This document shows positions 1 to 5,613 of a stretch of DNA of 7,481 bases, in pieces. This stretch comes from Anaerolineales bacterium. GTDB lineage: Bacteria > Chloroflexota > Anaerolineae > Anaerolineales > UBA4823. The notes below the pieces were generated by a model, which was not told where the DNA came from, did not search any database, and was given only the letters and a program-made list of their open reading frames with translations. The DNA is taken from positions 1-7,481 of the forward strand of contig JAQUAE010000080.1 in assembly GCA_028687395.1 (NCBI GenBank), read 5' to 3'. The translations under genes were made by a program, and so were the position numbers. Within the stretch, counting starts at the first letter, position 1. Each line of letters opens with the position of its first letter.

Positions 1-293
1 ATCTTATCCGCGGGCATAGTTTCGAAATACGTCGTCCAGTCCAGGAAGGTCATCGCGTTCCAATAGCCGCCATCGCGCGAGATCGCCTTATCCAGCACCT
101 TGGCCGGGAAGGACGGCGTGCCCTTGAACAGCATGTGCTCCACCCAATGGGAGATGCCCGTGGTGCCCCGCCGCTCGTCGCGCGACCCCACCCGGTACCA
201 GATCCACTGGCTGACGATCGGCGCAGTGTGAATCTCCTCCAGTAATACCAGCAATCCATTGCTTAACTTGAGCTTCGTTACAGAAGTCTGCAT
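1..293 (-). CDS. M16 family zinc metalloprotease, N-terminal part (cut by window edge)
   Basis: The first 97 residues of a peptidase M16 (insulinase, mitochondrial processing peptidase or PqqF type) protein are visible; the rest lies beyond the left edge. The inverted zinc motif HxxEH is present as HWVEH at residues 49-53, followed by MLFKGT, the standard continuation in bacterial M16 proteins. His49 and His53 would bind zinc and Glu52 would be the catalytic base. The preceding W-Y-R-V-G-S-R-D-E segment also matches the family's first strand. The ATG at 293-291 was chosen because a GGAGAG ribosome binding site lies about 5 nt upstream and the motif then sits at the usual distance from the N terminus. 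No signal peptide is seen, so the protein looks cytoplasmic. M16 proteins often occur as adjacent active and inactive pairs; whether that holds here cannot be seen. It is divergent from the reductase gene at 550. Confidence 0.9.
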   Translation of the reverse strand, partial: MQTSVTKLKLSNGLLVLLEEIHTAPIVSQWIWYRVGSRDERRGTTGISHWVEHMLFKGTPSFPAKVLDKAISRDGGYWNAMTFLDWTTYFETMPADK

Positions 294-375
294 ATTCTCT
301 CCAACCTGGAATCCGTTAATGACACCGGCTAATATTATCATCAAATGTCCCCTTTCCGGTCGAATCCAGCTCCCT

Positions 376-397
376 TTTCACCCCCAAACTGGTGAAA
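376..397. repeat. 7-bp inverted repeat in the divergent intergenic region (operator-like)
   Basis: TTTCACC (376-382) and GGTGAAA (391-397) form a perfect inverted repeat with an 8-nt centre. It lies between the divergent M16 protease and oxidoreductase genes, about 30 bp upstream of the -35 element of the plus-strand promoter. The form suits a dimeric regulator, but a chance repeat is possible. There is no U-tract, so it is not an intrinsic terminator. Confidence 0.35.
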
Positions 398-428
398 TTT
401 GTCCTCCCCGTTTTGTGAACATGCGTAC

Positions 429-457
429 TTGTTGAATTAATTCACGCAGAATATAAT
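429..457 (+). promoter_or_regulatory. Sigma70-type promoter for the oxidoreductase gene
   Basis: A perfect TATAAT lies at 452-457, with TTGTTG at 429-434 as the -35 element and a 17-nt spacer. The -35 matches the consensus at only three of six positions, so the promoter may need an activator. Transcription would start near 464, giving a leader of about 85 nt before the GTG start at 550. The surrounding DNA is clearly more AT-rich than the flanking genes. Confidence 0.6.
433..444. repeat. 12-bp perfect palindrome inside the promoter spacer
   Basis: TGAATTAATTCA at 433-444 is fully palindromic and sits between the -35 and -10 elements of the promoter at 429-457. A protein bound here would block RNA polymerase, so a repressor operator is a reasonable inference. 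No regulator gene is visible in the window to pair with it. AT-rich promoter DNA yields short palindromes by chance, which limits confidence. Confidence 0.35.
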
Positions 458-460
458 GGG

Positions 461-544
461 CGTGCTAAGGCAAGGAAGCCTGTCATCTCAGCACGCTTGC
501 GATCCTTTGCACGTGGGGTGAGGCGCCTTCAAAACCCAAGGAGG
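461..544 (+). promoter_or_regulatory. 5' leader of the oxidoreductase mRNA with hairpin potential and strong RBS
   Basis: CGTGCT (461-466) pairs with AGCACG (490-495), and inside this AGGC (468-471) pairs with GCCT (478-481). A second copy of GCACG at 509-513 could replace the first partner, so two exclusive folds are possible. The leader ends in the ribosome binding site AAGGAGG at 538-544, five nt before the GTG start. CCTT at 526-529 could pair weakly with AAGG at 538-541. This matches no riboswitch class I recognise; the RBS is certain, the structured leader is speculative. Confidence 0.35.
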
Positions 545-549
545 AAGCA

Positions 550-1899
550 GTGGAATTCGGAAACGACAGCAAGCATGTTGTCGCGGTGATTGGGGCGGGC
601 CCCGCGGGCCTCTTCGCGGCCAGGCAACTGGCTTCGTCTGGGGCCGCTGTGGTGATTTTCAACCGCGACATCAAACCCGGCGGCCTTGCAGAGTACGGCA
701 TCTATCCCGCCAAGGTCAGGATGAAGGAAGGGCTGCGCAAGCAGTTCCGCCAGATTCTGGAAATGCCGGGCATCCGCTATTACGGCAACGTCAAGATCGG
801 CCGCTCCGGCGACCTCACCCTCGACGATGTGCGCGGCCTGGGTTTTCAAGCCGTGCTCGTCACCGTCGGCGCACAGGGCACCAAGTGGTTGGGATTGCCC
901 GGGGAGGACACCCCCCTCGGCGTCTACCACGCCAAAGACCTGGTCTACAACTATAACAAACTACCCCCCTTCACCCAGAAGGAATTTCACTTCGGCAACC
1001 GCATCGCCCTGGTGGGTGTGGGTAATGTCATGACCGACATCGCCCGCTACTGCATTCGTGAGCTCAAGGTGGATGAGGTGATCGCCGTCGCCCGGCGCGG
1101 CCCGGCGGAGGTCAAGTTCGACAAGAAGGAGATGGAGTACATCGTCGCCAACCTGGACCAGGATGCTCTGAACGAGGAAATCGCCCGCGTCGCCCCGATC
1201 ATGACCGCCATCGGTCAGGACCCCCAGGCTGCCCGCGACTACATCCTCTCCGCCCTGCCCAAGGCGGTGGAGCCGGTCTCCGCCACCCGCTTCAAGTTCG
1301 ACTTCCTGGCCTCCCCCACCCGCATCCTGGGGGATGAGAATGGGCAGGTACGCGGCCTGGAAGTGATGGACACCACCCTGGTGCTCGATGGTGGCGATAC
1401 GCGCGCCAAGTCCCTGGGCACCTCCCACACCCTGGACGCGGACACCGTCATCTTCTGCATCGGCGACAAAGTCGACGAGGAATTCGGCCTCCCCGTGCAG
1501 TGGAACGAGTACGTCAAGAACCCCGACCCTCTCTTCCCGGTGGACAACCTCTCCTACGAGGCATACGACCCGGAGAAGGGACAGCCCATCCCCGGCGTCT
1601 TCGTCGCCGGCTGGTCGCGCGAAGCCAGCAGCGGGCTGGTAGGCATAGCCCGCAAGGACGGCGAGCGTGGCGCCGCCGCCGCCCTCCAGTATCTGCAGGG
1701 CATCCCCCCCATCGACGACCCTGCCTCCCTCCTCGCCCGTGTGCAGGCGCGCCTGGACAAGATCGACAAGCCCCTGATCACCAAGGACTACCTCCCCGCC
1801 CTGGAGCAGGCTGAGCTGGCTGAGGCTGCTCGCCTCGGCCTGGAGGACTTCAAATTCAGCACTAACGAAGAGATGTTGAAGATTATGGAGCTGGCTTGA
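550..1899 (+). CDS. FAD-dependent NADP oxidoreductase, adrenodoxin reductase/FprA type
   Basis: This 449-residue flavoprotein resembles ferredoxin-NADP reductases of the adrenodoxin reductase/FprA group, which move electrons between NADPH and a ferredoxin through FAD. The FAD Rossmann motif GAGPAG is at residues 15-20 and the KPGGLAEYGIYP segment at 42-53 is typical. The second dinucleotide fold shows GVGNVMTDIAR at 156-166. The arginine pair in ARRGPAEVKF (181-190) is where the family contacts the 2'-phosphate of NADP. The segment FVAGWSREASSGLVGIARKD (351-370) matches the conserved C-terminal FAD-contact region. No iron-sulfur cysteine cluster is present, so it is not a GltD-type fused subunit. 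The GTG start is fixed by AAGGAGG five nt upstream. It stands alone between a promoter and a terminator, with no ferredoxin gene beside it, so its partner is unknown. Family assignment is firm; exact substrate is not. Confidence 0.88.
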   Translation: MEFGNDSKHVVAVIGAGPAGLFAARQLASSGAAVVIFNRDIKPGGLAEYGIYPAKVRMKEGLRKQFRQILEMPGIRYYGNVKIGRSGDLTLDDVRGLGFQAVLVTVGAQGTKWLGLPGEDTPLGVYHAKDLVYNYNKLPPFTQKEFHFGNRIALVGVGNVMTDIARYCIRELKVDEVIAVARRGPAEVKFDKKEMEYIVANLDQDALNEEIARVAPIMTAIGQDPQAARDYILSALPKAVEPVSATRFKFDFLASPTRILGDENGQVRGLEVMDTTLVLDGGDTRAKSLGTSHTLDADTVIFCIGDKVDEEFGLPVQWNEYVKNPDPLFPVDNLSYEAYDPEKGQPIPGVFVAGWSREASSGLVGIARKDGERGAAAALQYLQGIPPIDDPASLLARVQARLDKIDKPLITKDYLPALEQAELAEAARLGLEDFKFSTNEEMLKIMELA

Positions 1900-1922
1900 G
1901 GGAGGCGCTTCCGGCTAACCAG

Positions 1923-1953
1923 CGGGTTTCTGCCTGAGCAGAAACCCGTTTTT
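1923..1953 (+). terminator. Rho-independent terminator of the oxidoreductase gene
   Basis: CGGGTTTCTGC (1923-1933) pairs perfectly with GCAGAAACCCG (1938-1948) over 11 bp around a CTGA loop, followed by TTTTT at 1949-1953. It begins 23 nt after the stop codon. The minus-strand operon ends right against it, its last stop codon being at 1955-1953. In that direction the hairpin forms but no U-tract follows, so termination is probably efficient on the plus strand only. Confidence 0.92.
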
Positions 1954-2399
1954 CATTCCTGGCGGGGATGGTAGGGGATGAGCAGGATAAAGCCTATCAT
2001 GATGACCACCTCGGCGATGATCACCCCGATGGCCTGCACCGGTCCAAAGTAGGGCACGTTGGGGAAGGGATGGCGCCCGAAGCCGAACATGTCGGCCATG
2101 CCGGAAGCCACCGCGATGACGTAGCCCGTGCTCACCAGGCGGAAGCCAATGTCTGCCGCAATCGTCTTTTCCTGCCCGTTCCACAAGGCGATCAGGCTGG
2201 TGTATCCCCCTAGGCAGATCATCGCCAGCCCGATCAGCATCACCGCGATTTGCACGAAACCCACCACCGGGCTGCGGTCCAGCCCAAACATGCCCGGGTT
2301 GACTCCCATCAGAAATAAGACCAGCCCCAGGATGAGAATGATCAAGCCAAATCGGATGCGCGGAAATCCATTCCGCTGAGGGGCGCTTTCTTCGCTCAT
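1953..2399 (-). CDS. Small integral membrane protein of unknown function, four predicted helices
   Basis: This 148-residue protein ends the five-gene minus-strand operon. I do not recognise its family. After a polar, basic N terminus come hydrophobic stretches at about residues 17-33, 46-68, 84-102 (weaker) and 119-142, consistent with four membrane helices. A conserved-looking loop, GFGRHPFPNVPYFGPVQ, lies at about 106-122 between the last two. There is no signal peptide, catalytic motif or metal site. The start is the ATG at 2399-2397, which overlaps the stop codon of the dipeptidase gene as ATGA, a standard sign of translational coupling. A longer in-frame reading to 2615 would run inside the dipeptidase gene and is not credible. 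Its close linkage suggests it is made with the peptidase, but no joint function can be shown. Confidence 0.82.
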   Translation of the reverse strand: MSEESAPQRNGFPRIRFGLIILILGLVLFLMGVNPGMFGLDRSPVVGFVQIAVMLIGLAMICLGGYTSLIALWNGQEKTIAADIGFRLVSTGYVIAVASGMADMFGFGRHPFPNVPYFGPVQAIGVIIAEVVIMIGFILLIPYHPRQE

Positions 2400-3490
2400 A
2401 CGCTTTCCGGTAAGCTCCGCTCCAGGAGTGAGATCCAGTTCTTTGCCATGATCGCCGCGACGTCTTCCCGGGCGTACCCCCGCGCTTCCAGGAGTTGCGC
2501 CAGGCGCTGCAGGTCGGCGATGGTATCCACCTCCGTCGGCGTCGATTGTACCCCAAAGCCGCCGTCGTAATCGCTCCCCAACCCGGCGTGCCGGGCGTCT
2601 CCCGCCATCTGACACACGTGGTCGATTTGCGCCACGACGTCCATCAAGGTGACCGCTGCTTTGCTATCACCCTCCTTCCAGCCCGCCTTCAGGAAGGTGT
2701 TCAACAGCACCACCCCCACCACGCCGTCGCGCGCGAGCAAGCCTTGCAGGACGCGGTCCGAGAGGTGGCGGTGAAAGTCGTCGCTCTTCAGCACCGCCCG
2801 GGCGTTGGCGTGCGTGGCGACGGTCGGTCCGGGGTAGACGTCCAGCGCCTGCAAGACCGCCTGCTCGTCCATGTGACTGACGTCCAGGATGAAGCCCAGC
2901 TCGGCCATGGCCTCCAGCAGGGCAAAGCCCTCCGCCGTGAGCGGGCCGGGTTCAGCCGTCCCGCCGCAGAAGCGCGTCGCCCGCCAGGCCGGGCCGATCA
3001 GGCGCACGCCCAGGCGCCACCAATCCTCTAGCTCGCCCACCCCCAGCACGCCCTCCGCCCCTTCCATCAACAATACCAGGCCCACCGGGTGCTCGTCCTC
3101 GGGCGCTTGCTCCCACGGTTCCAGAACCTGCCGCAGCCCGGCCCGATCGCTGACCAGCCGGAAGCGCTCCGGGTGGTCATCGGCCAGCCGGTAGTAGGTT
3201 TCCAACTGGGCGCGGTACAACCGGTTGGCTTGCCCCGCGTCGCGGTAGCACTGCGTGTCCCATTCGCCCATGCTCGCCCTCGCCGGCGCGGCGAACAGGG
3301 TGGCGAACACCAGCGCCACCCGCCCGCGCTGGTAATCCGGCCAGCCCAGCAGTGTCGCGCCGTTGCGCCGCGGTGCCTCCCTGCCCTGCTCTCGGCGGCG
3401 CGTCTCCTCAGCGGAGAGGGTGTAATCCCGCCCGAAGGTGAGTATATTCCAGGCCAGGTCTTCGTGCGCGTCTACGATAATGGGTTGCAT
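2396..3490 (-). CDS. Peptidase M19 family dipeptidase (membrane/renal dipeptidase type)
   Basis: The 364-residue product belongs to the M19 dipeptidases, binuclear zinc enzymes of the amidohydrolase TIM-barrel fold that cleave dipeptides, including some with D-residues. The family's metal ligands can all be placed: His9 and Asp11 in VDAHEDLAWN, bridging Glu143 in LLMEGAEGV, His206 in DVSHMDE and His227 in ATHANAR. GLGSDYDGGFG (303-313) carries the conserved Asp307 late in the barrel. Length is normal for bacterial members, and there is no signal peptide or lipobox, so a cytoplasmic enzyme is expected. I start at the ATG at 3490-3488 because it puts the HxD motif close to the N terminus, as in the family, and GAGGTG lies 9 nt upstream. 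The start overlaps the end of mutY by 19 nt and the stop overlaps the next gene by 4 nt. The natural substrate is unknown. Confidence 0.92.
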   Translation of the reverse strand: MQPIIVDAHEDLAWNILTFGRDYTLSAEETRRREQGREAPRRNGATLLGWPDYQRGRVALVFATLFAAPARASMGEWDTQCYRDAGQANRLYRAQLETYYRLADDHPERFRLVSDRAGLRQVLEPWEQAPEDEHPVGLVLLMEGAEGVLGVGELEDWWRLGVRLIGPAWRATRFCGGTAEPGPLTAEGFALLEAMAELGFILDVSHMDEQAVLQALDVYPGPTVATHANARAVLKSDDFHRHLSDRVLQGLLARDGVVGVVLLNTFLKAGWKEGDSKAAVTLMDVVAQIDHVCQMAGDARHAGLGSDYDGGFGVQSTPTEVDTIADLQRLAQLLEARGYAREDVAAIMAKNWISLLERSLPESV

Positions 3491-4551
3491 TCCAATAAAC
3501 ACCTCTGTGCAATTTGGCGGTCCACCTTGCCCATCGGGTAACCGCCCAGTTCCTCCGGCAGGCACCAGCGCATGGCTTGCGCCTCCAGCGGAAGCGGCGG
3601 CGTTCCGTTCGAAAGCTCACAGGCGAAGGCATGCACCGTCACTCGAAAGTGGGTATAGGCGTGGCGGTAGACGCCGAAAGGCGCCCCGATGCGCACGCCC
3701 ACCCCCAGCTCTTCCATCAGCTCGCGTTGCAAGCAGCCTGCCAGGTCCTCCCCCTCTTGCTGCTTGCCGCCCGGGAACTCCCACATCCCGCCCAGCAGCT
3801 TATCCGCCGGGCGCTGGGTGATCAGCACCCGCCCCTCGCGCCGGATGACCGCCGCCGCCACCTGGTAGTGCGGTGTGGGCGCCTTGCCTCGCCTCACCGG
3901 GCGCCCTTCTTGCACGCCCAGGCGGCGCGCCTGGCAAAATTCCGCCAGTGGGCACAGCCCGCAGGCTGGTGCCCGTTGGGTGCACACCATCGCTCCCAGG
4001 TCCATCAGCGCCTGGTTGAAGGCGCCTGCCTGGCTCTTAGGCAGGTGCGCCTCGGCCAGCTCCCAGAGGCGCCGCTCACCTGCCGGCGTATTCAGCGGCT
4101 CTTCCAGGTTGAACACTCGCGCCAGCACCCGGCGCTGGTTGCCATCCACTGCGGCGGCGTCCTTGCCGAATGCGATCGAGGCGATCGCCCCGGCCGTGTA
4201 GCGCCCAACTCCAGGCAGCCGGGCCAGGCGCTCGACCTCCTCCGGGATGCGCCCGCCGTGTTCGCACATCACCACCTGGGCCGCCTGGTGCAGCTTGCGC
4301 GCCCGCCCGTAATACCCAAGCCCCTCCCAGGCAGCCAGCACCTCCTGTTGGGAAGCCTCCGCCAACGCGCGCAGGGTCGGGAAGCGCTCCATCCAGCGCT
4401 GGTAGTAAGGCTTGACCGTCTCCACCTGGGTTTGCTGCAGCATGACCTCCGCCACCCATACCTTGTAGGGATCGTTTTCGCCGCGCCAGGGGAGTTGCCG
4501 GGCGTGCGCAGCGTACCATGCGAGCAGTGGGGCTGCAAGTGGCAAAGTCAT
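3472..4551 (-). CDS. mutY: A/G-specific adenine DNA glycosylase MutY with C-terminal Nudix domain
   Basis: MutY removes adenine mispaired with 8-oxoguanine in base excision repair. The 359-residue protein shows every family hallmark. EVMLQQTQV (35-43) contains catalytic Glu35; the helix-hairpin-helix LPGVGRYTAGAI lies at 112-123; AVDGNQRRVLAR (134-145) has the catalytic Asp136. The 4Fe-4S ligands are Cys190, 197, 200 and 206 in the family spacing C-x6-C-x2-C-x5-C. The C-terminal domain from about 230 is Nudix-like and reads 8-oxoguanine; here the Nudix box (262-284) matches Gx5Ex7REUxEExGU completely. HAYTH (297-301) occupies the place of the FSH recognition loop, with Tyr and Thr as conservative changes. 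The ATG at 4551 gives the usual N terminus; only a weak ribosome binding site is visible. It is the third gene of the minus-strand operon, 47 nt after the preceding gene. Confidence 0.96.
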   Translation of the reverse strand: MTLPLAAPLLAWYAAHARQLPWRGENDPYKVWVAEVMLQQTQVETVKPYYQRWMERFPTLRALAEASQQEVLAAWEGLGYYGRARKLHQAAQVVMCEHGGRIPEEVERLARLPGVGRYTAGAIASIAFGKDAAAVDGNQRRVLARVFNLEEPLNTPAGERRLWELAEAHLPKSQAGAFNQALMDLGAMVCTQRAPACGLCPLAEFCQARRLGVQEGRPVRRGKAPTPHYQVAAAVIRREGRVLITQRPADKLLGGMWEFPGGKQQEGEDLAGCLQRELMEELGVGVRIGAPFGVYRHAYTHFRVTVHAFACELSNGTPPLPLEAQAMRWCLPEELGGYPMGKVDRQIAQRCLLECNPLS

Positions 4552-4598
4552 CGTCGATCAGCTCTGCTTGTGGATGGAACTACCCCAGCCGGCGCCGT

Positions 4599-4901
4599 CT
4601 ACATCTGGAAGCCGGGGCGCGCGTTAACAATCTTATATTTGAATTCCTCGACGTAATCGAGCAACTGGCGCGTCAGGCTTTCCCACTCGGAGGATTCCAG
4701 GACGCGCTGCACGCTGGCTACTGTGGCGCCTTGAACGGAAGCCATGATTTGAGGGTGGTCGCCGTACATGGTGAACCAGGCGTCGCTCGGCTCCAGGCCG
4801 AGCTTCTGCACGCCGGGGAGAAATTCACGCACGACGAACTCGAAGTACTCCTGCTCCCGCCCGGGGAGGATGTCCCAGGTCATCAGTAGTTTCACAGCCA
4901 T
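4599..4901 (-). CDS. Hypothetical 100-residue alpha/beta protein (possible dimeric alpha-beta barrel fold)
   Basis: I do not recognise this family from its sequence. The residue pattern suggests strand (VKLLMTWDI, 3-11), helix (about 15-34), two or more strands (about 40-59), then a long amphipathic helix (about 61-84) and a short final strand. That order resembles the ferredoxin-like fold of dimeric alpha-beta barrel proteins such as the ABM or NIPSNAP groups. This is a fold-level guess only. There are no cysteines, membrane segments or signal peptide, and no obvious metal site; His49 is its only histidine. The ATG at 4901 is preceded by GGAG at a spacing of 8 nt. It starts 13 nt after the stop codon of the metallo-beta-lactamase-fold gene, so the two are almost certainly co-transcribed and may act together. 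Confidence 0.8.
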   Translation of the reverse strand: MAVKLLMTWDILPGREQEYFEFVVREFLPGVQKLGLEPSDAWFTMYGDHPQIMASVQGATVASVQRVLESSEWESLTRQLLDYVEEFKYKIVNARPGFQM

Positions 4902-4914
4902 GTGGGTGACTCCA

Positions 4915-5562
4915 TTATGAACGCTGGTATTTGAGCAAAACCACCCGCGTTTCCTCAGGAATCGAGCTGGAAGTGACTTTCAGGGAATCGAGCTTTTCTT
5001 CGCTCGCCAGGCCCATCTCTTTGATAAAGCGGTCCGGCGAAGCCAGCTTGAGCAGGGTGTCCGCAGTCTGGTAGTGCATGGGGATCACAATTCCCGGCTC
5101 GAGCAGGCTGACCACCTCGGCTGCCTTGGCGGCGTTCAACCCTCCTCCGCCGCCCACCGGCACCAGGGCGACGTCCACCGTCCCCAGCGCCTCGATCTCG
5201 GTCTGGCTGGGCACCCGGCGCAGGTCGCCCAGGTGGGCTACCGTGACGCCGTTATAGTCGATCACGTACAGCGTGTTGCGCGGCTCATCCGTCACCCGCT
5301 TGCCGTAACCGTTGGTCTGCACACCGGTGATGAACACCCCGCCGATCTCGTATTCGCCCGGTCCGGTCAGCGTGTGCGACTTGCCCTTCACCGCCGTGAC
5401 GTAGCTGTGTCCCGGCGCCTCGTGGCTGACCGTGACGATGTCCGCTTTTAACTTTAAGGGTTCGTAACCCACCACCTGGTAGTCGTAGGGATCGGTGACC
5501 ACCGAGGCCATCCCCCGTTCCGATAGGCGAAAGCACGAATGCCCGTACCAAACAATCTCCAT
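4915..5562 (-). CDS. Metallo-beta-lactamase-fold protein with an altered HxHxDH motif
   Basis: This 215-residue protein has the fold of the small MBL hydrolases of the UPF0173/Lactamase_B_3 kind. Family landmarks are WYGHSCF (6-11 region), VVTDPY (21-26), GPGEYEIGGVFITG (67-80), HLGDL (110-114, His110 and Asp113) and IPMHY (160-164, His163). The first metal motif, normally HxHxDH, reads HEAPGH (47-52): the outer histidines remain, but the second His is Ala49 and the Asp is Gly51. Metal site 2 and part of site 1 should be weakened, so it may bind one metal, use another chemistry or be non-catalytic. The ATG at 5562 was chosen because GGAGG lies 7 nt upstream; a TTG two codons earlier would sit too close. 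It is the first gene of the five-gene operon. Function is unknown. Confidence 0.88.
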   Translation of the reverse strand: MEIVWYGHSCFRLSERGMASVVTDPYDYQVVGYEPLKLKADIVTVSHEAPGHSYVTAVKGKSHTLTGPGEYEIGGVFITGVQTNGYGKRVTDEPRNTLYVIDYNGVTVAHLGDLRRVPSQTEIEALGTVDVALVPVGGGGGLNAAKAAEVVSLLEPGIVIPMHYQTADTLLKLASPDRFIKEMGLASEEKLDSLKVTSSSIPEETRVVLLKYQRS

Positions 5563-5584
5563 GCACAAACCTCCGCTGAAACCG

Positions 5585-5613
5585 ATTATACTTCATAGCG
5601 CCGCGCATGTCCC
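5585..5613 (-). promoter_or_regulatory. Promoter of the minus-strand operon
   Basis: Read on the minus strand, GGGACA (5613-5608) and a perfect TATAAT (5590-5585) are separated by 17 nt. Transcription would begin near 5578, leaving a leader of about 16 nt with GGAGG before the ATG at 5562. The -35 element lies inside the first codons of the divergent gene at 5607. On the plus strand TATACT at 5587-5592 overlaps the same -10 region and could serve that gene, though no good plus-strand -35 is visible. Confidence 0.65.

Noticed and set aside
294..360. Minus-strand promoter for the M16 protease (GATAAT at 339-334)
   Set aside because: No acceptable -35 lies 16-18 nt upstream; only an off-register TTCGAC is seen. 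A promoter must exist here, but I cannot place it.
961..1547. Minus-strand frames inside the oxidoreductase gene
   Set aside because: They are antisense to conserved NADP-binding and FAD-contact regions and show no protein family pattern.
1923..1953. The terminator hairpin as a terminator for the minus-strand operon as well
   Set aside because: On the minus strand the stem is followed by GCTGGTTAGC with no U-tract, so only plus-strand termination is supported.
1953..2615. 220-residue version of the membrane protein
   Set aside because: The extra N-terminal 72 residues lie inside the dipeptidase gene in another frame. The ATG at 2399 with ATGA overlap is the natural start.
3491..3565. 25-residue N-terminal extension of the dipeptidase
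   Set aside because: It overlaps the conserved end of the MutY Nudix domain, and the ATG at 3490 has a ribosome binding site and places the HxD motif as in the family.
3514..4656. 380-residue plus-strand open frame opposite mutY
   Set aside because: It lies antisense to a MutY with every catalytic and iron-sulfur residue intact, resembles no family, has low-complexity composition, and crosses gene borders. It is a product of GC-rich codon use.
5563..5568. TTG start two codons upstream for the MBL-fold gene
   Set aside because: The GGAGG sequence would be only about 1 nt from it, while the ATG at 5562 has the ideal 7-nt spacing.
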